A stretch of DNA of 64,000 bases from the NCBI RefSeq assembly GCF_000215705.1, contig NC_015677.1, positions 1,748,001-1,812,000 of the forward strand. Direction: 5' to 3'. The position numbers and the translations under genes were made by a program. Positions 49,975 to 58,978 of the stretch are shown one piece after another; within the stretch, counting starts at the first letter, position 1; each line of letters starts with the position of its first letter. The notes beneath the pieces were generated by a model. The model did no database searches and was not told the origin of the DNA. It was given only the letters and a program-made list of their open reading frames with translations. The stretch comes from Ramlibacter tataouinensis TTB310 (GTDB lineage Bacteria; Pseudomonadota; Gammaproteobacteria; Burkholderiales; Burkholderiaceae_C).

Positions 49975-52446
49975 ATGAGAACGGCCCTTGCCCGCACCGC
50001 CCGGCTGGCGGCAGATGGCGCCCGCCGGGTCGGCCAGGCCATGCGGCGCCACCCGTGGCGGACGCTGCTGATCCCGCCGGCGCTGCTGCTGCTGTACACG
50101 CTGGCGCTGGTGCCCTTCACCCCCGCGGTCAACGACATCCGCAAGCTGCGCAACGAGGCGCCGGCGCTGGTGATGTCGGCCGACGGCAAGCAGCTGGCGG
50201 CGTTCAAGCGCGCCAACCGCGAATGGGTGGGTCTGGCGCAGATCTCGCCTACGGTGATCGCCGCCCTGATCGCCACCGAGGACCACCGCTTCTACCAGCA
50301 CCACGGCATGGACCTGCGGCGCACCGCCTCCGCCGTGCTGCACACCCTGGGCGGCGACCCGCAGGGCGGCTCCACCATCACGCAGCAGCTGGCGCGCAAC
50401 CTCTACCCCGAGGACATCGGCCGCGCGCGCACGGTGACGCGCAAGCTCAAGGAGGCGATCACCGCGCTGAAGATCGAGAGCGTCTACACCAAGGACGAGA
50501 TCCTCGAGACCTACCTGAACACCGTCCCCTTCCTCTACAACGCCTACGGCATCGAGATGGCGGCGCGCACCTATTTCGACAAGCCGGCGCGGCGCCTCGA
50601 CCTGCTGGAGAGCGCGACGCTGATCGGCATGCTCAAGGGCACCAGCTACTACAACCCGGTGCTCAATCCCGAGCGCGCCGTGCAGCGCCGCAACATCGTG
50701 CTGGGCCAGATGGTCAAGCACGGCAAGCTGGAAGCGGCGCGCCTGGAAGGGCTGAAGAAGCGCCCCATGCGGCTGGACTTCGAGCGCCAGCTCGAGCCGC
50801 TGGGGCCGGCGCCGCATTTCGCCCAGGTCCTCAAGCGCTGGCTGATCGACTGGGCCGACCGCAACGGCTACGACATCCATGCCGACGGGCTGGTGGTGCG
50901 CACCACCATCGACTCGCGCCTGCAGGCCGCCGCCAACCAGGCGGTGGCGCGGCAGATGGAGCGGCTGCAGGCCACCGCCGATGCGCAGTGGAGTCCGCGC
51001 GCCTGGGCCGGCCGGCGCGAGCTGGTCCAGGCCCTGGTGCGCGACACCGCGCCGTACCGGCAGGCGATCGCCCAGGGGATGGACGAGGAGGAGGCGCTCA
51101 GGCGGGTGCTGGCCGATGCGGCCCTGATGCAGGCGCTGCGCGAGGAGAAGACGCGGCTGGCCGCCGGCTTCCTGGCGCTGGACCCGCGCAGCGGCCAGGT
51201 CCGGGCGTGGGTCGGCAGCCGGGATTTCGCGCTGGACCAGTTCGACCACGTGCAGCAGGCACGGCGCCAGCCCGGCTCGACCTTCAAGCCCTTCGTGTAC
51301 GGCGCCGCCTTCGAGATGGGGGCGCGGCCTTCGGACACCCTGGTCGACCAGGCGGTGGAGATCCGGCTGCCGGGCGGGCAGGTCTGGCGGCCCGGCGACG
51401 CCACGCCGCCTACCGGCGAGGTGTTGACGCTGAGCCGGGGTCTGGCCCTGTCCAAGAACACCATCACCGCGCAGCTGATGCAGCGGGTCGGGCCGGAGCG
51501 CGTGGTCGCCCTGGCGCAGTCCCTGGGCGTGCGCCAGAGCAAGCTGGAGCAGGTGCCTTCCCTGGCCCTGGGAACCAGCCCGGTGACGCTCAAGGAGATG
51601 GTGGCTGCCTACGGCGCCATCGCCAATGGGGGCCAGTACCTGGAGCCGGTGATGGTGGCAAGCGTCGAGGACCGCGACGGCCGGGTGCTGGAGGCGTTCC
51701 AGCCGGCCATGCCCGAGCCGGCGATGTCGCTGCCGGCCGCGCAGATGCTGGTGGCCGCGATGCGCGGCGTGATCGACGAAGGCACGGGCACGGCCATCCG
51801 CGGCCGCTTCGGCATCCAGGCCGACGTGGCGGGCAAGACCGGCACCACCCAGGACAACACCGACGGCTGGTTCATCCTGGTGCACCCGCAGCTGGTGGCC
51901 GGGGCCTGGGCCGGCTTCAACGACAGCCGCATCACCATGGGCGACAGCTGGGGGCAGGGCGCGCGCAGCGCCTTGCCCATGGTGGGCGACTTCTTCCAGC
52001 AGGCGCTGCGCGCGCGCTGGGTGGACCCGCAGGCGCGCTTCACCACGCCGGCCGAAGGCGGCCTGCTGGACCCGCTGCTGGGACGCATCAACGACTGGCT
52101 GGGCAGCATCTTCCCGCAGGTCCAGCGCGAGGGGCGGCGCGCGCCGCAGCGCCCGCCGCCGCCCGCCGAGGAGATGGCACTGCCGCCGGCGCAAGCGCCC
52201 ATCCCCGCCGTGGTCGCGCCGAGGCCCGCGCCGCCTGAAAGGGACTTGCCGCCGGTGGTGACCATCCCGGTGCCGCCGCCGCGGCCGCCCGCGCCGGTGG
52301 TGGTGGCACCCGCACCCCCGCCGGGAGCGGTGCCGCGCGCCCGCGTGGCGCAGCCGGGTGAGCGGCCCCCGTCCGAGGCCGGGCGCGGGGCGCCCCCGCC
52401 GGCGCGTGCGCCCAGCCCCGGCGTTCCCATCCTCTCCGTGGAGTGA
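49975..52446 (+). CDS. Bifunctional class A penicillin-binding protein
   Basis: An 823-residue peptidoglycan synthase. After one membrane span (LLIPPALLLLYTLALVPF), the GT51 glycosyltransferase domain has catalytic Glu102 in ATEDHRFYQHHGMD, GGSTITQQLARNLYP and KEAITALKIE. The transpeptidase domain has SXXK at about Ser435 (STFK), SXN at 493 (SKN) and KTGT at about 621. A proline-rich tail of roughly 100 residues ends the protein. It polymerises and cross-links glycan strands. TACAGT, a -10-like box, and CCTACA lie close upstream. Which class A subgroup (1A or 1C type) is unclear. Confidence 0.94.
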   Translation: MRTALARTARLAADGARRVGQAMRRHPWRTLLIPPALLLLYTLALVPFTPAVNDIRKLRNEAPALVMSADGKQLAAFKRANREWVGLAQISPTVIAALIATEDHRFYQHHGMDLRRTASAVLHTLGGDPQGGSTITQQLARNLYPEDIGRARTVTRKLKEAITALKIESVYTKDEILETYLNTVPFLYNAYGIEMAARTYFDKPARRLDLLESATLIGMLKGTSYYNPVLNPERAVQRRNIVLGQMVKHGKLEAARLEGLKKRPMRLDFERQLEPLGPAPHFAQVLKRWLIDWADRNGYDIHADGLVVRTTIDSRLQAAANQAVARQMERLQATADAQWSPRAWAGRRELVQALVRDTAPYRQAIAQGMDEEEALRRVLADAALMQALREEKTRLAAGFLALDPRSGQVRAWVGSRDFALDQFDHVQQARRQPGSTFKPFVYGAAFEMGARPSDTLVDQAVEIRLPGGQVWRPGDATPPTGEVLTLSRGLALSKNTITAQLMQRVGPERVVALAQSLGVRQSKLEQVPSLALGTSPVTLKEMVAAYGAIANGGQYLEPVMVASVEDRDGRVLEAFQPAMPEPAMSLPAAQMLVAAMRGVIDEGTGTAIRGRFGIQADVAGKTGTTQDNTDGWFILVHPQLVAGAWAGFNDSRITMGDSWGQGARSALPMVGDFFQQALRARWVDPQARFTTPAEGGLLDPLLGRINDWLGSIFPQVQREGRRAPQRPPPPAEEMALPPAQAPIPAVVAPRPAPPERDLPPVVTIPVPPPRPPAPVVVAPAPPPGAVPRARVAQPGERPPSEAGRGAPPPARAPSPGVPILSVE

Positions 52447-52471
52447 GGACCGCCGCGGCTATGCTGCGGCC

Positions 52472-53257
52472 ATGTCACCGGAACAACTGCTGACCCACCA
52501 CGACCAGGCACGCCTGTGGCCGGCGCCCTCGGGGCTGGACCTGGACACCGCCTACGAGCACGCTCTGACGGTGCGCCGGCTGCGCATGGCGCGCGGCGAG
52601 CGGCCGCGCGGCTTCAAGGTCGGCTTCACCAACCGCGGGATCTGGCCGCGCTACAACGTTTTCGCGCCCATCTGGGGCACGGTGTGGGACGGCACCCTGG
52701 CTTTCTGCGAGGGCGAAGGCGAACTGGCCCTGGCCGGCACCTGCCAGCCGCGCCTGGAGCCCGAGGCGGTGTTCGGCCTGGCGGCCACGCCGCCGCCCGC
52801 AGCCTCGGACCAGCAGCTCTGGGCCTGCCTGGCCTGGGTGGCGCCCGGCTTCGAGGTGGTGCAGTCGCATCTCCCGGACTGGAAATTCGCCGCCGGCGAC
52901 ACCGTGGCCGACGGCGGCCTGCATGCCCGCCTGCTGGTGGGCCGCCGGGTGCCGGTGCGGGAGGTGGCGCCGGATGCCGCCAGCTTCGGCCGGCGGCTCG
53001 CGGCCGCGCAGGTGGCGCTGCACAAGAACGGGCAGCGGGTGGAGCAGGGCGCCGGCCGCAACGTGCTGGACGGGCCGCTGCAGGCGCTGCAGCATTTCGT
53101 GCGCGCCTTGCGGGCATGCCCCGGCGCACCCGATCTGCAGCCGGGTGACGTGGTGACCACCGGCACCTGGACCGACGCCTGGCCGGTGGCGCCCGGTGAA
53201 CGGTGGAGCGCCGAATTCGACGCACCGCTGGCGCCGCTGACGGTGCGCTTCGGCTGA
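52472..53257 (+). CDS. Fumarylacetoacetate hydrolase-superfamily / 2-keto-4-pentenoate hydratase-like protein
   Basis: A 261-residue MhpD/hydratase-like protein. Fold markers are GERPRGFKVGFTNRGIW, LEPEAVFGLA (metal-binding Glu position), EVVQSHLPDWKFAAGDTVADGG and VALHKNGQRVEQGAGRNVLDGPLQALQ, ending in PGDVVTTGTWTDAWPV. Family members hydrate or decarboxylate 2-keto acids in aromatic meta-cleavage pathways. No other meta-pathway gene is nearby, so a different carboxylic acid is possible. A TATGCT -10-like box sits just upstream of the ATG. Confidence 0.85.
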   Translation: MSPEQLLTHHDQARLWPAPSGLDLDTAYEHALTVRRLRMARGERPRGFKVGFTNRGIWPRYNVFAPIWGTVWDGTLAFCEGEGELALAGTCQPRLEPEAVFGLAATPPPAASDQQLWACLAWVAPGFEVVQSHLPDWKFAAGDTVADGGLHARLLVGRRVPVREVAPDAASFGRRLAAAQVALHKNGQRVEQGAGRNVLDGPLQALQHFVRALRACPGAPDLQPGDVVTTGTWTDAWPVAPGERWSAEFDAPLAPLTVRFG

Positions 53258-53366
53258 GCTGGTTCGGCTTTCGCTCTGACACACGCTCCACCCGGTTTCC
53301 TACAAGGCGCTCGCTGCTGCGGCGGGTAGGCTCGTCGGTGTGCAATAAAGCGTAACAGGAGCACGG

Positions 53367-53678
53367 ATGAAACAGACGCCGCGGACCGATCAACGCGCCG
53401 CCGATCGCTTCGGGGTGGCCCTGCCCATCACCATGGAGGGCGAGGAGGGCGCGACCCACGACCTCAGCGCCGGCGGCATCCTGTTCGAGTCGCCCAGCGA
53501 CGCGGTGCTGGGGGAACAGGTGACGGTGCAGCTGCAGTACCGCCGCCATGGCATCGATCATCAGCTCGACTGCAAGGGCCGGGTGGTGCGGGTGGAACGT
53601 TGCGGGGACGGCTACAACATCGCCGTTCAGCTCAACCAGCCGCTATTCGGCGAGACCGAGGTGGCACGCGCCGGCTGA
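53367..53678 (+). CDS. PilZ domain protein
   Basis: A 103-residue single-domain PilZ protein. The c-di-GMP switch motifs are RxxxR-like basic residues in RTDQRAADRFG and DxSxxG in HDLSAGGILFES. The barrel continues to NIAVQLNQPLF. It would bind c-di-GMP and pass the signal by contact, since it has no output domain. The upstream sequence has CCTACA and, 22 bases later, TAGGCT. A hypothetical gene with TQP repeats follows. Confidence 0.88.
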   Translation: MKQTPRTDQRAADRFGVALPITMEGEEGATHDLSAGGILFESPSDAVLGEQVTVQLQYRRHGIDHQLDCKGRVVRVERCGDGYNIAVQLNQPLFGETEVARAG

Positions 53679-53735
53679 GGCACTGGCACCACAGTCCGAT
53701 GGGAGCGGCGCCGGGCGCCCCGCATAATCGCTCGC

Positions 53736-54350
53736 ATGAGCTTGCTGCGGAAACTCTTCAGCGACAAATCCGCGACCGGCGGCGCCACCACCCAGTTCCA
53801 GGACAGCGATTCCGGCAATGCCGCAGGGCCGCGTGACACGCCGCGGCGGGAACTGGTGCACGTGGTGCTGCGCGACACCATGCGCCGGCACGGCATCCCG
53901 TCGGACTGGATCGACTGCCGCGTGCTGTCGGTGGTCAGCCGCAGCTCAGCCTCGGGCGTGCACGTGACCTTCATCGTGCGCGGCGGCCAGGACCGTTTGC
54001 TGGCCTACGTCCCGGCCTTCCAGAGCAGTTTCTGGGACGCGATCCGCCAGTTCGAGCCGCGCGCGCGGGATTGGCTGTTCAGCCTGTCCTGGCAGTTCGA
54101 CGGCATGGCCCGCAACCCAGGCATGCCCGATCCCGCCAGCTGGACCGCCGCGTCCGGTGCACCAGCCCCCGTTGCACCAGGCCCCGTCCCCCAGGATGAG
54201 TTGCAAGAGGATCTGCAGGCGCTGTTCGCGATCCGCGATGCCGTCCTGCGCGAGTCGCCGCAAGCACCCAACTTCGAAGCCACCCAGCCACTGCGACGCG
54301 AGCCGCCCGCGGGGTCCAGCTTCGACGCCACCCAGCCGCTGAAACGCTGA
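53736..54350 (+). CDS. Protein of unknown function with a duplicated C-terminal TQP motif
   Basis: A 204-residue soluble protein. A globular middle region, LVHVVLRDTMRRHGIPSDWIDCRVLSVVSR...HVTFIVRGGQDRLLAYVPAFQSSFWDAIRQFEPRA, looks compact, with an alternating strand/helix pattern. After an acidic helix (QDELQEDLQALFAIRDAVLRES) the end has two repeats, NFEATQPLRR and SFDATQPLKR. I know no family name. The repeats look like short docking or phospho-acceptor sites. CATAAT lies a few bases before the ATG as a -10-like box. Confidence 0.75.
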   Translation: MSLLRKLFSDKSATGGATTQFQDSDSGNAAGPRDTPRRELVHVVLRDTMRRHGIPSDWIDCRVLSVVSRSSASGVHVTFIVRGGQDRLLAYVPAFQSSFWDAIRQFEPRARDWLFSLSWQFDGMARNPGMPDPASWTAASGAPAPVAPGPVPQDELQEDLQALFAIRDAVLRESPQAPNFEATQPLRREPPAGSSFDATQPLKR

Positions 54351-54444
54351 TCCGGCGCAGGCCCTTGCTGCTGTAGGACAACCCTGACGATGAGCTGCGC
54401 GAGCACCGACATACCGACGAGCTTGCGAGCTGTAGAGTTCGTCG

Positions 54445-54846
54445 GTGGCTGCTAGCGAACTCCCGCCTGATATCCGGCGCTTCATCCTGACCAGCGTGCC
54501 CTCGGTGCCCTACCTCGAGGCCCTGCTGCTGCTGCGTGCCCGGCCTCAGCAAGCCTGGGAGGCCTCCGACATCGCACGGCGGCTGTACCTGGGCGAGCGC
54601 CAGGTACAGGAACTGCTGCAGGCGCTGGTGGGCAACGGCGTGGCTTCGGCCGTGCCGATGGCCGAGGAGCAGAAGCGCGGCTACATCTACCAGCCGGTGT
54701 CGACCGAACTGGCGCAGATGCTGGACCGCCTGGCCACCACCTATGTCTCCAACCTGGTGCCCGTCACCGACCTGATCCATTCGCGGATCGACAAACGCGC
54801 CCAGCAGTTCGCCGATGCGTTCCGCTGGCGCAAGGACAGCAAATAA
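54445..54846 (+). CDS. Winged-helix-like conserved protein
   Basis: A 133-residue protein starting with GTG. Residues ~15-75 (SVPYLEALLLLRARPQQAWEASDIARRLYLGERQVQELLQALVGNGVA) look like a winged-helix unit, with the rest helical. It may bind DNA, or use the fold for protein contact. It is followed by two small membrane genes, the first overlapping its stop by 1 base. The gene trio looks like an operon. Confidence 0.7.
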   Translation: MAASELPPDIRRFILTSVPSVPYLEALLLLRARPQQAWEASDIARRLYLGERQVQELLQALVGNGVASAVPMAEEQKRGYIYQPVSTELAQMLDRLATTYVSNLVPVTDLIHSRIDKRAQQFADAFRWRKDSK

Positions 54847-55106
54847 TGGCTGCGCTGATCTACCTCCTGTGTGCCCTCACCTGCCTGACCGCATTCGTCC
54901 TGCTGCTGCGCGGCTGGCTTGCCGGCGGCCCCAGGCTGCTGTTCTGGAGCGCGCTGTGCTTTGCCTGCCTGACCTTCAACAACGTGCTGCTGGTGATCGA
55001 CCGCATCGTGTTCCCGACGGAGGTGGACCTGAGCACCTGGCGGCTGGCGGCGGCCCTGGTGGCGGTCGCGCTGCTGGTGTACGGCCTGGTTTCGGAGGAG
55101 GAGTAA
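54846..55106 (+). CDS. DUF5985-like two- or three-span membrane protein (first)
   Basis: An 86-residue membrane protein with spans AALIYLLCALTCLTAFVLLL, LLFWSALCFACLTFNNVLLVI and LAAALVAVALLVYGLV, ending in acidic SEEE. It overlaps the winged-helix gene by 1 base. The next gene encodes a similar protein 3 bases later. These two belong to the same small family (DUF5985, as I recall). Function is unknown. Confidence 0.75.
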   Translation: MAALIYLLCALTCLTAFVLLLRGWLAGGPRLLFWSALCFACLTFNNVLLVIDRIVFPTEVDLSTWRLAAALVAVALLVYGLVSEEE

Positions 55107-55109
55107 GCC

Positions 55110-55367
55110 ATGAGCCAGATGCTGATGGGTGCGATCGCGGCCTTGTCGCTGGTCGCGGCGCTGTTCTTCTTCCGCTTCTGGCGGCGCTCGGGCGACCGCT
55201 TCTTCCTGTACTTCGCGCTGTCGTTCGCCATCGAGGGCGCCAACCGCATCGCGCTGGGCCTGGTCGGGCCGGCCAGCGAGACCGAGCCGCTGTTCTACGG
55301 CATCCGCGTGCTCGCCTACGGGCTGATCGTGGTGGCGATCTGGCAGAAGAACCGGCCGCGCGGCTGA
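55110..55367 (+). CDS. DUF5985-like membrane protein (second)
   Basis: An 85-residue protein with spans MGAIAALSLVAALFFFRFW, FFLYFALSFAIEGANRIAL and YGIRVLAYGLIVVAIW. It aligns in layout with the preceding gene: a span, a short basic loop (RRSGDR versus LRGWLAGGPR), a second span with an Asn in FNN or GANR, then a third. A tandem duplication or obligate pair is likely. Function is unknown. Confidence 0.75.
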   Translation: MSQMLMGAIAALSLVAALFFFRFWRRSGDRFFLYFALSFAIEGANRIALGLVGPASETEPLFYGIRVLAYGLIVVAIWQKNRPRG

Positions 55368-55386
55368 GCCACGGCGCGGCGCGGCG

Positions 55387-56028
55387 CTACAGCTTGGGGA
55401 TGCGCAGCGTCTTGCTGATCATGAGGCTGCCCGACAGCACGAACACCAGGGCCAGCGGATGCAGCTCCCACGGACCCAGGTTCCAGCCGCCGCCCCACAG
55501 CCGGTCGTCCAGCCGGCCCTGCCAGGCGGCCCAGGCCAGCACCGCGGTCAGCAGCACGCTGCTGGGGATGGGCGTGCCCTCGAAGTGCGACACCTTGGCC
55601 GAGGTGCCCGCCAGCTGTTCGGCGGTGACGTTGAAGCGCGCCAGCCGGCTGACGCCGCAGCAGACGAAGTAGATCAGGGCCGCAGCATCCCAGCCGCCCT
55701 GCAGGCCGGCCGCGAAGCCCAGGGCGGCCGGCGCGACGCCGAAGGAGATCACGTCGGACAGCGAGTCCAGTTCACGGCCCAGCGCCGAGTGCTGGTGGCG
55801 CGCCCGGGCGATGCGGCCGTCCAGCACGTCGAAGGCGAAGGCCGCGGGCGCCAGCGCCGCGGCGGCCATGAAGTGCGCCAGTTCGCCGCTGCGCATGTAC
55901 AGCAGCGTGAGCAGCACGGCGCCGACGCCGCAGGCCGCATTGCCCAGGGTGAAGAAGTCCGCCAGGTGGAACTCGCGCAGCATGGAGAAATGCCGCGGGG
56001 CCGGGCGGTGCGTCGCTTCTTTCGTCAT
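55387..56028 (-). CDS. CDP-alcohol phosphatidyltransferase (phosphatidylserine synthase-like)
   Basis: A 213-residue integral membrane enzyme. The CDP-alcohol phosphotransferase signature is present as DGRIARARHQHSALGRELDSLSD (DGxxAR-x8-GxxxD-x3-D). About five spans follow, including LAWAAWQGRL. FTLGNAACGVGAVLL at the start and SFGVAPAALGF after the motif are typical of PssA type 2, which makes phosphatidylserine from CDP-diacylglycerol. It is a minus-strand gene next to an ABC-type binding protein gene. Confidence 0.85.
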   Translation of the reverse strand: MTKEATHRPAPRHFSMLREFHLADFFTLGNAACGVGAVLLTLLYMRSGELAHFMAAAALAPAAFAFDVLDGRIARARHQHSALGRELDSLSDVISFGVAPAALGFAAGLQGGWDAAALIYFVCCGVSRLARFNVTAEQLAGTSAKVSHFEGTPIPSSVLLTAVLAWAAWQGRLDDRLWGGGWNLGPWELHPLALVFVLSGSLMISKTLRIPKL

Positions 56029-56096
56029 AGCCTACCTTAGGCTCCTCCGGGGCCGGTCCGGGTCGGAGGCCGGCAGGCCCGGCTGTCGGCGCCCGC

Positions 56097-57218
56097 CTAC
56101 TGGCGGATCTTGCCGCTGCCGCTGATGATGGACAGCTCGACGAAGCGCGAGCCGGAGCGCATGCCCGGCCTGAAGCCGACCACGTAGCCGCCCAGGTCGT
56201 AGGTTTCCATCGCGTCCAGCGTGGCGACCACGCCCTCGCGCGTGGGACGCGCACCCTGGCGCCGCACCGCCTCGACGATCACCTTGCCGGCGATGAAGCC
56301 CTCCATCATGGCGTAGCTGACCGGCACCTCCAGCTTCTGCGCCGCCGCCGTGTCCGAGAACTCCTTGGCCAGGCGGCTGGAGATCTTGTAGGGGCTGGGG
56401 GTCACCTGGGCGATGGCCACGCCCTGCATCTGTTCCTCGGCCAGGCGCTTGGACATCTGCTCGATGTCGGCGCCCGAATGGGCGAACAGCTGCGCGGCGC
56501 CGCCGCTGGCCCGGTAGTCCTCGATGAAGGCGGCCGCCGCGGCGCCGCTGGCCACCATCAGGATGGCCTGGGGCGGCGTCTTCAGGAAGGTCTGCACCGC
56601 CGCCGCGGTGTTGGCGGTGCCGGCGGGGTAGGCGGCCTTGGCCAGCAGGGTGGCCTTGGCCCGGCGCACGGCCTCGTCCGAAGCCGCCAGCAGGGCAGCG
56701 GCACCCGGGCCTTCCTCGTACAGCAGCCCCAGGCGCGTGATCCCTATGGTGGCCAGGTGCTCGGTCAGCTTGTTGATCTCGTCGCGCAGGCTGGCGCGAA
56801 CACTGTAGAGCAGCGGCGTCTCGGGACGGATCTCGGCCGTGCGGTAGCCCACCAGCGCGATGCGGTCCTTCTCCAGCAGGCCCGACTTCACCAGGTCGGC
56901 GACGTTGCGGCTGCCGAAGTAGCCGGCCAGCACCAGCGGCTTGTCCTGAGCCAGCATCTGGCGCGTCGCGCTCACCGTGTCCTCGGGCCGGCCGCCGTCG
57001 TCCTTGCGCACCAGGGAGAAGGTGTGGCCGTTGACGCCGCCCGCCTTGTTGGCGCGGTCGAACACCAGCTGCATGCCGACCGCGTAGGCCCGGCCCTGCG
57101 CGGCGTCCAGGCCGGACATGGGACCGACCTGGCCGACCACGATCGGGGCGGCCTGTGCGCCCGCCATGGCGCCGGCGGCCAGCCAAGTGGCCGCGATCAG
57201 GGATTTGATCTTGCGCAT
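56097..57218 (-). CDS. ABC-type branched-chain amino-acid-like periplasmic binding protein
   Basis: A 373-residue type I periplasmic binding protein of the LivJ group, with signal SLIAATWLAAGAMAGAQA and mature start PIVVGQVGPMSGLDAAQGRAYAVGMQLVFDRANKAGGVNGH. Later segments are VLAGYFGSRNVADLVKSGLL, RLGLLYEEGPGAAALLAASDEAV, and VPVSYAMMEGFIAGKVIVEAVRR. No permease or ATPase genes adjoin it, so it is an orphan and may act as a sensor input or share a transporter. The ligand is unknown. Confidence 0.9.
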   Translation of the reverse strand: MRKIKSLIAATWLAAGAMAGAQAAPIVVGQVGPMSGLDAAQGRAYAVGMQLVFDRANKAGGVNGHTFSLVRKDDGGRPEDTVSATRQMLAQDKPLVLAGYFGSRNVADLVKSGLLEKDRIALVGYRTAEIRPETPLLYSVRASLRDEINKLTEHLATIGITRLGLLYEEGPGAAALLAASDEAVRRAKATLLAKAAYPAGTANTAAAVQTFLKTPPQAILMVASGAAAAAFIEDYRASGGAAQLFAHSGADIEQMSKRLAEEQMQGVAIAQVTPSPYKISSRLAKEFSDTAAAQKLEVPVSYAMMEGFIAGKVIVEAVRRQGARPTREGVVATLDAMETYDLGGYVVGFRPGMRSGSRFVELSIISGSGKIRQ

Positions 57219-57366
57219 GTCTCTGCTCCTGGGATGGGGACGCTACCTTAGGCAAGACGCAGCGGTCTGTCAGTGGGGGTCTCCCTGATGAGGCAGCTGC
57301 GCGTGACTTAGTAGCAGCGTCCATGCATTACTGTTGAGCTGGGCGATTGCTATAGTCGGCGCCCCG

Positions 57367-58959
57367 ATGGTCGAACCCGTCCTTGCCGAGCGTCGACGGC
57401 TGCTCCAGCTGGCGGCCGCAGCCGCCGCCTGCACCTGGCTGCCGCGCGGCGCCCACGCGCAGCGCCGCTGGGGGTTCGATCCTTTTTCGCTGGGGGTCGC
57501 GAGCGGCTCGCCCGCCGCGGACTCCGTGGTGCTGTGGACCCGGCTGCTGGGGCCGGGCTGGTGGGACAGCATCGGCGAAGCGCCGGTGCCGGTGCGCTGG
57601 GAGGTGGCCCACGACCAGGGCTTCTCGCGCATCGCCCGCCGCGGCGAAACCCTGGCGCTGGCGCAGCTGGGGCACAGCGTCCATGCCGAGGTGGCCGGCC
57701 TGGAACCGGATCGCTGGTACTTCTACCGCTTCACCGCCGGCCATGCGGTGAGCCCCACCGGCCGCACGCGCACGCTGCCGGCGGCCGACGCGCTGCCGGC
57801 GCGCCTGCGCCTGGCGTATGCCTCGTGCCAGCGCTGGGAGCACGGCTACTACGGCGCCTACCGCCACATGCGCGAGGAGCAGCTGGACCTGGTGATGTTC
57901 CTGGGCGACTACATCTACGAGTATCCCAACGCCACCGCCGCCGTGCGCGACTTTCCGACCCTGGGCTGGGTGCACACCCTGCAGGAGTACCGCGAGCGCC
58001 ATGCGCTGCACCGCGGCGACGTGCACCTGCAGGCCATGCACGCCGCCTGTCCCTGGCTGGTGAGCTGGGATGACCATGAGGTGCAGAACGACTATGCGGC
58101 CGGCCAGGCCGGCGACGGCCGGCCCCTGGGCCTGAACGCCTCGTCCGATTTCGCGGCCCGGCGCGCAGCCGCCTACCAGGCGTACTACGAGCACATGCCG
58201 CTGCGCGCGTCGGCGCTGGGCGGCGCCCTGGCAGGCGTGGCCGGTGCAGCCGATGTGCGGTTGTATGGCCGTTGGCGTTTCGGCCGGCTGGCCGATCTGC
58301 TGCTGCTGGACACGCGCCAGTACCGCGACCGCCAGGTCTGCGGTCCGGACTTCAAGCCTTCCGGGCAGGTCCATCCCTCGGCCTGCCCGGCGTGGGAGGA
58401 CCCGGGGCGCAGCCTGCTGGGCGCCGCGCAGGAGCAATGGCTGGACACCGCCTTCGCGCAGGCGGGCAGCGGCTGGACCGTGGTCGGGCAGCAGACCCTG
58501 TTCGGCCGCCGCGACAACCATCCCGGGGCGGGCGAGCAGTTCTGGAACGACGGCTGGGACGGCTATGGCGCGGCGCGGCGCCGCGTGACCGGATCGCTGC
58601 AGCGCCATCAGGTGGTCAACCCGGTTTTCCTGGGCGGCGACGTGCACGAGAACTGGGTGGGCCATGTCAAGGCCGACTACGCCCGGCAGGGCAGCGCCAG
58701 CCTGGGCGTGGAGTTCTGCGGCACCAGCATCACCTCGCGCGCGGGCGGCGCCGAGCAGGTGGCCCAGCGGCTGGCGGAGAACCCGCACTACGTCTTCGCC
58801 GATGGCTGGCGCCGGGGCTACAGCGTGTGCGAGTTCACGCCGCAGCGGCTGACCACGACGCTGCGGGTGCTGGACGACGCCACCCGCGAGGATGCCCGCA
58901 TCGAGACGCAAGCCCGCTTCACCGTGCAGGCCGGACGGCCGCGGCTGGAACGCGCCTGA
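57367..58959 (+). CDS. phoD: PhoD-like alkaline phosphatase/phosphodiesterase
   Basis: A 530-residue exported enzyme with a Tat-type signal (ERRRLLQLAAAAAACTW...GAHA). PhoD features are FSLGVASGSPAADSVVLWTRLL, the N-terminal fibronectin-like domain to TGRTRTLPAA, then the metal site ASCQRWEHGYYGAYR, MFLGDYIYEY, VSWDDHEVQNDYA and NPVFLGGDVHENWVGHV. Such enzymes use Fe/Ca and release phosphate from diesters and monoesters outside the cytoplasm. The ATG giving MVEPVLAERRR is chosen to place the Tat motif at the start. Confidence 0.9.
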   Translation: MVEPVLAERRRLLQLAAAAAACTWLPRGAHAQRRWGFDPFSLGVASGSPAADSVVLWTRLLGPGWWDSIGEAPVPVRWEVAHDQGFSRIARRGETLALAQLGHSVHAEVAGLEPDRWYFYRFTAGHAVSPTGRTRTLPAADALPARLRLAYASCQRWEHGYYGAYRHMREEQLDLVMFLGDYIYEYPNATAAVRDFPTLGWVHTLQEYRERHALHRGDVHLQAMHAACPWLVSWDDHEVQNDYAAGQAGDGRPLGLNASSDFAARRAAAYQAYYEHMPLRASALGGALAGVAGAADVRLYGRWRFGRLADLLLLDTRQYRDRQVCGPDFKPSGQVHPSACPAWEDPGRSLLGAAQEQWLDTAFAQAGSGWTVVGQQTLFGRRDNHPGAGEQFWNDGWDGYGAARRRVTGSLQRHQVVNPVFLGGDVHENWVGHVKADYARQGSASLGVEFCGTSITSRAGGAEQVAQRLAENPHYVFADGWRRGYSVCEFTPQRLTTTLRVLDDATREDARIETQARFTVQAGRPRLERA

Positions 58960-58978
58960 TGGTTTCCAGGCGCCCGCC

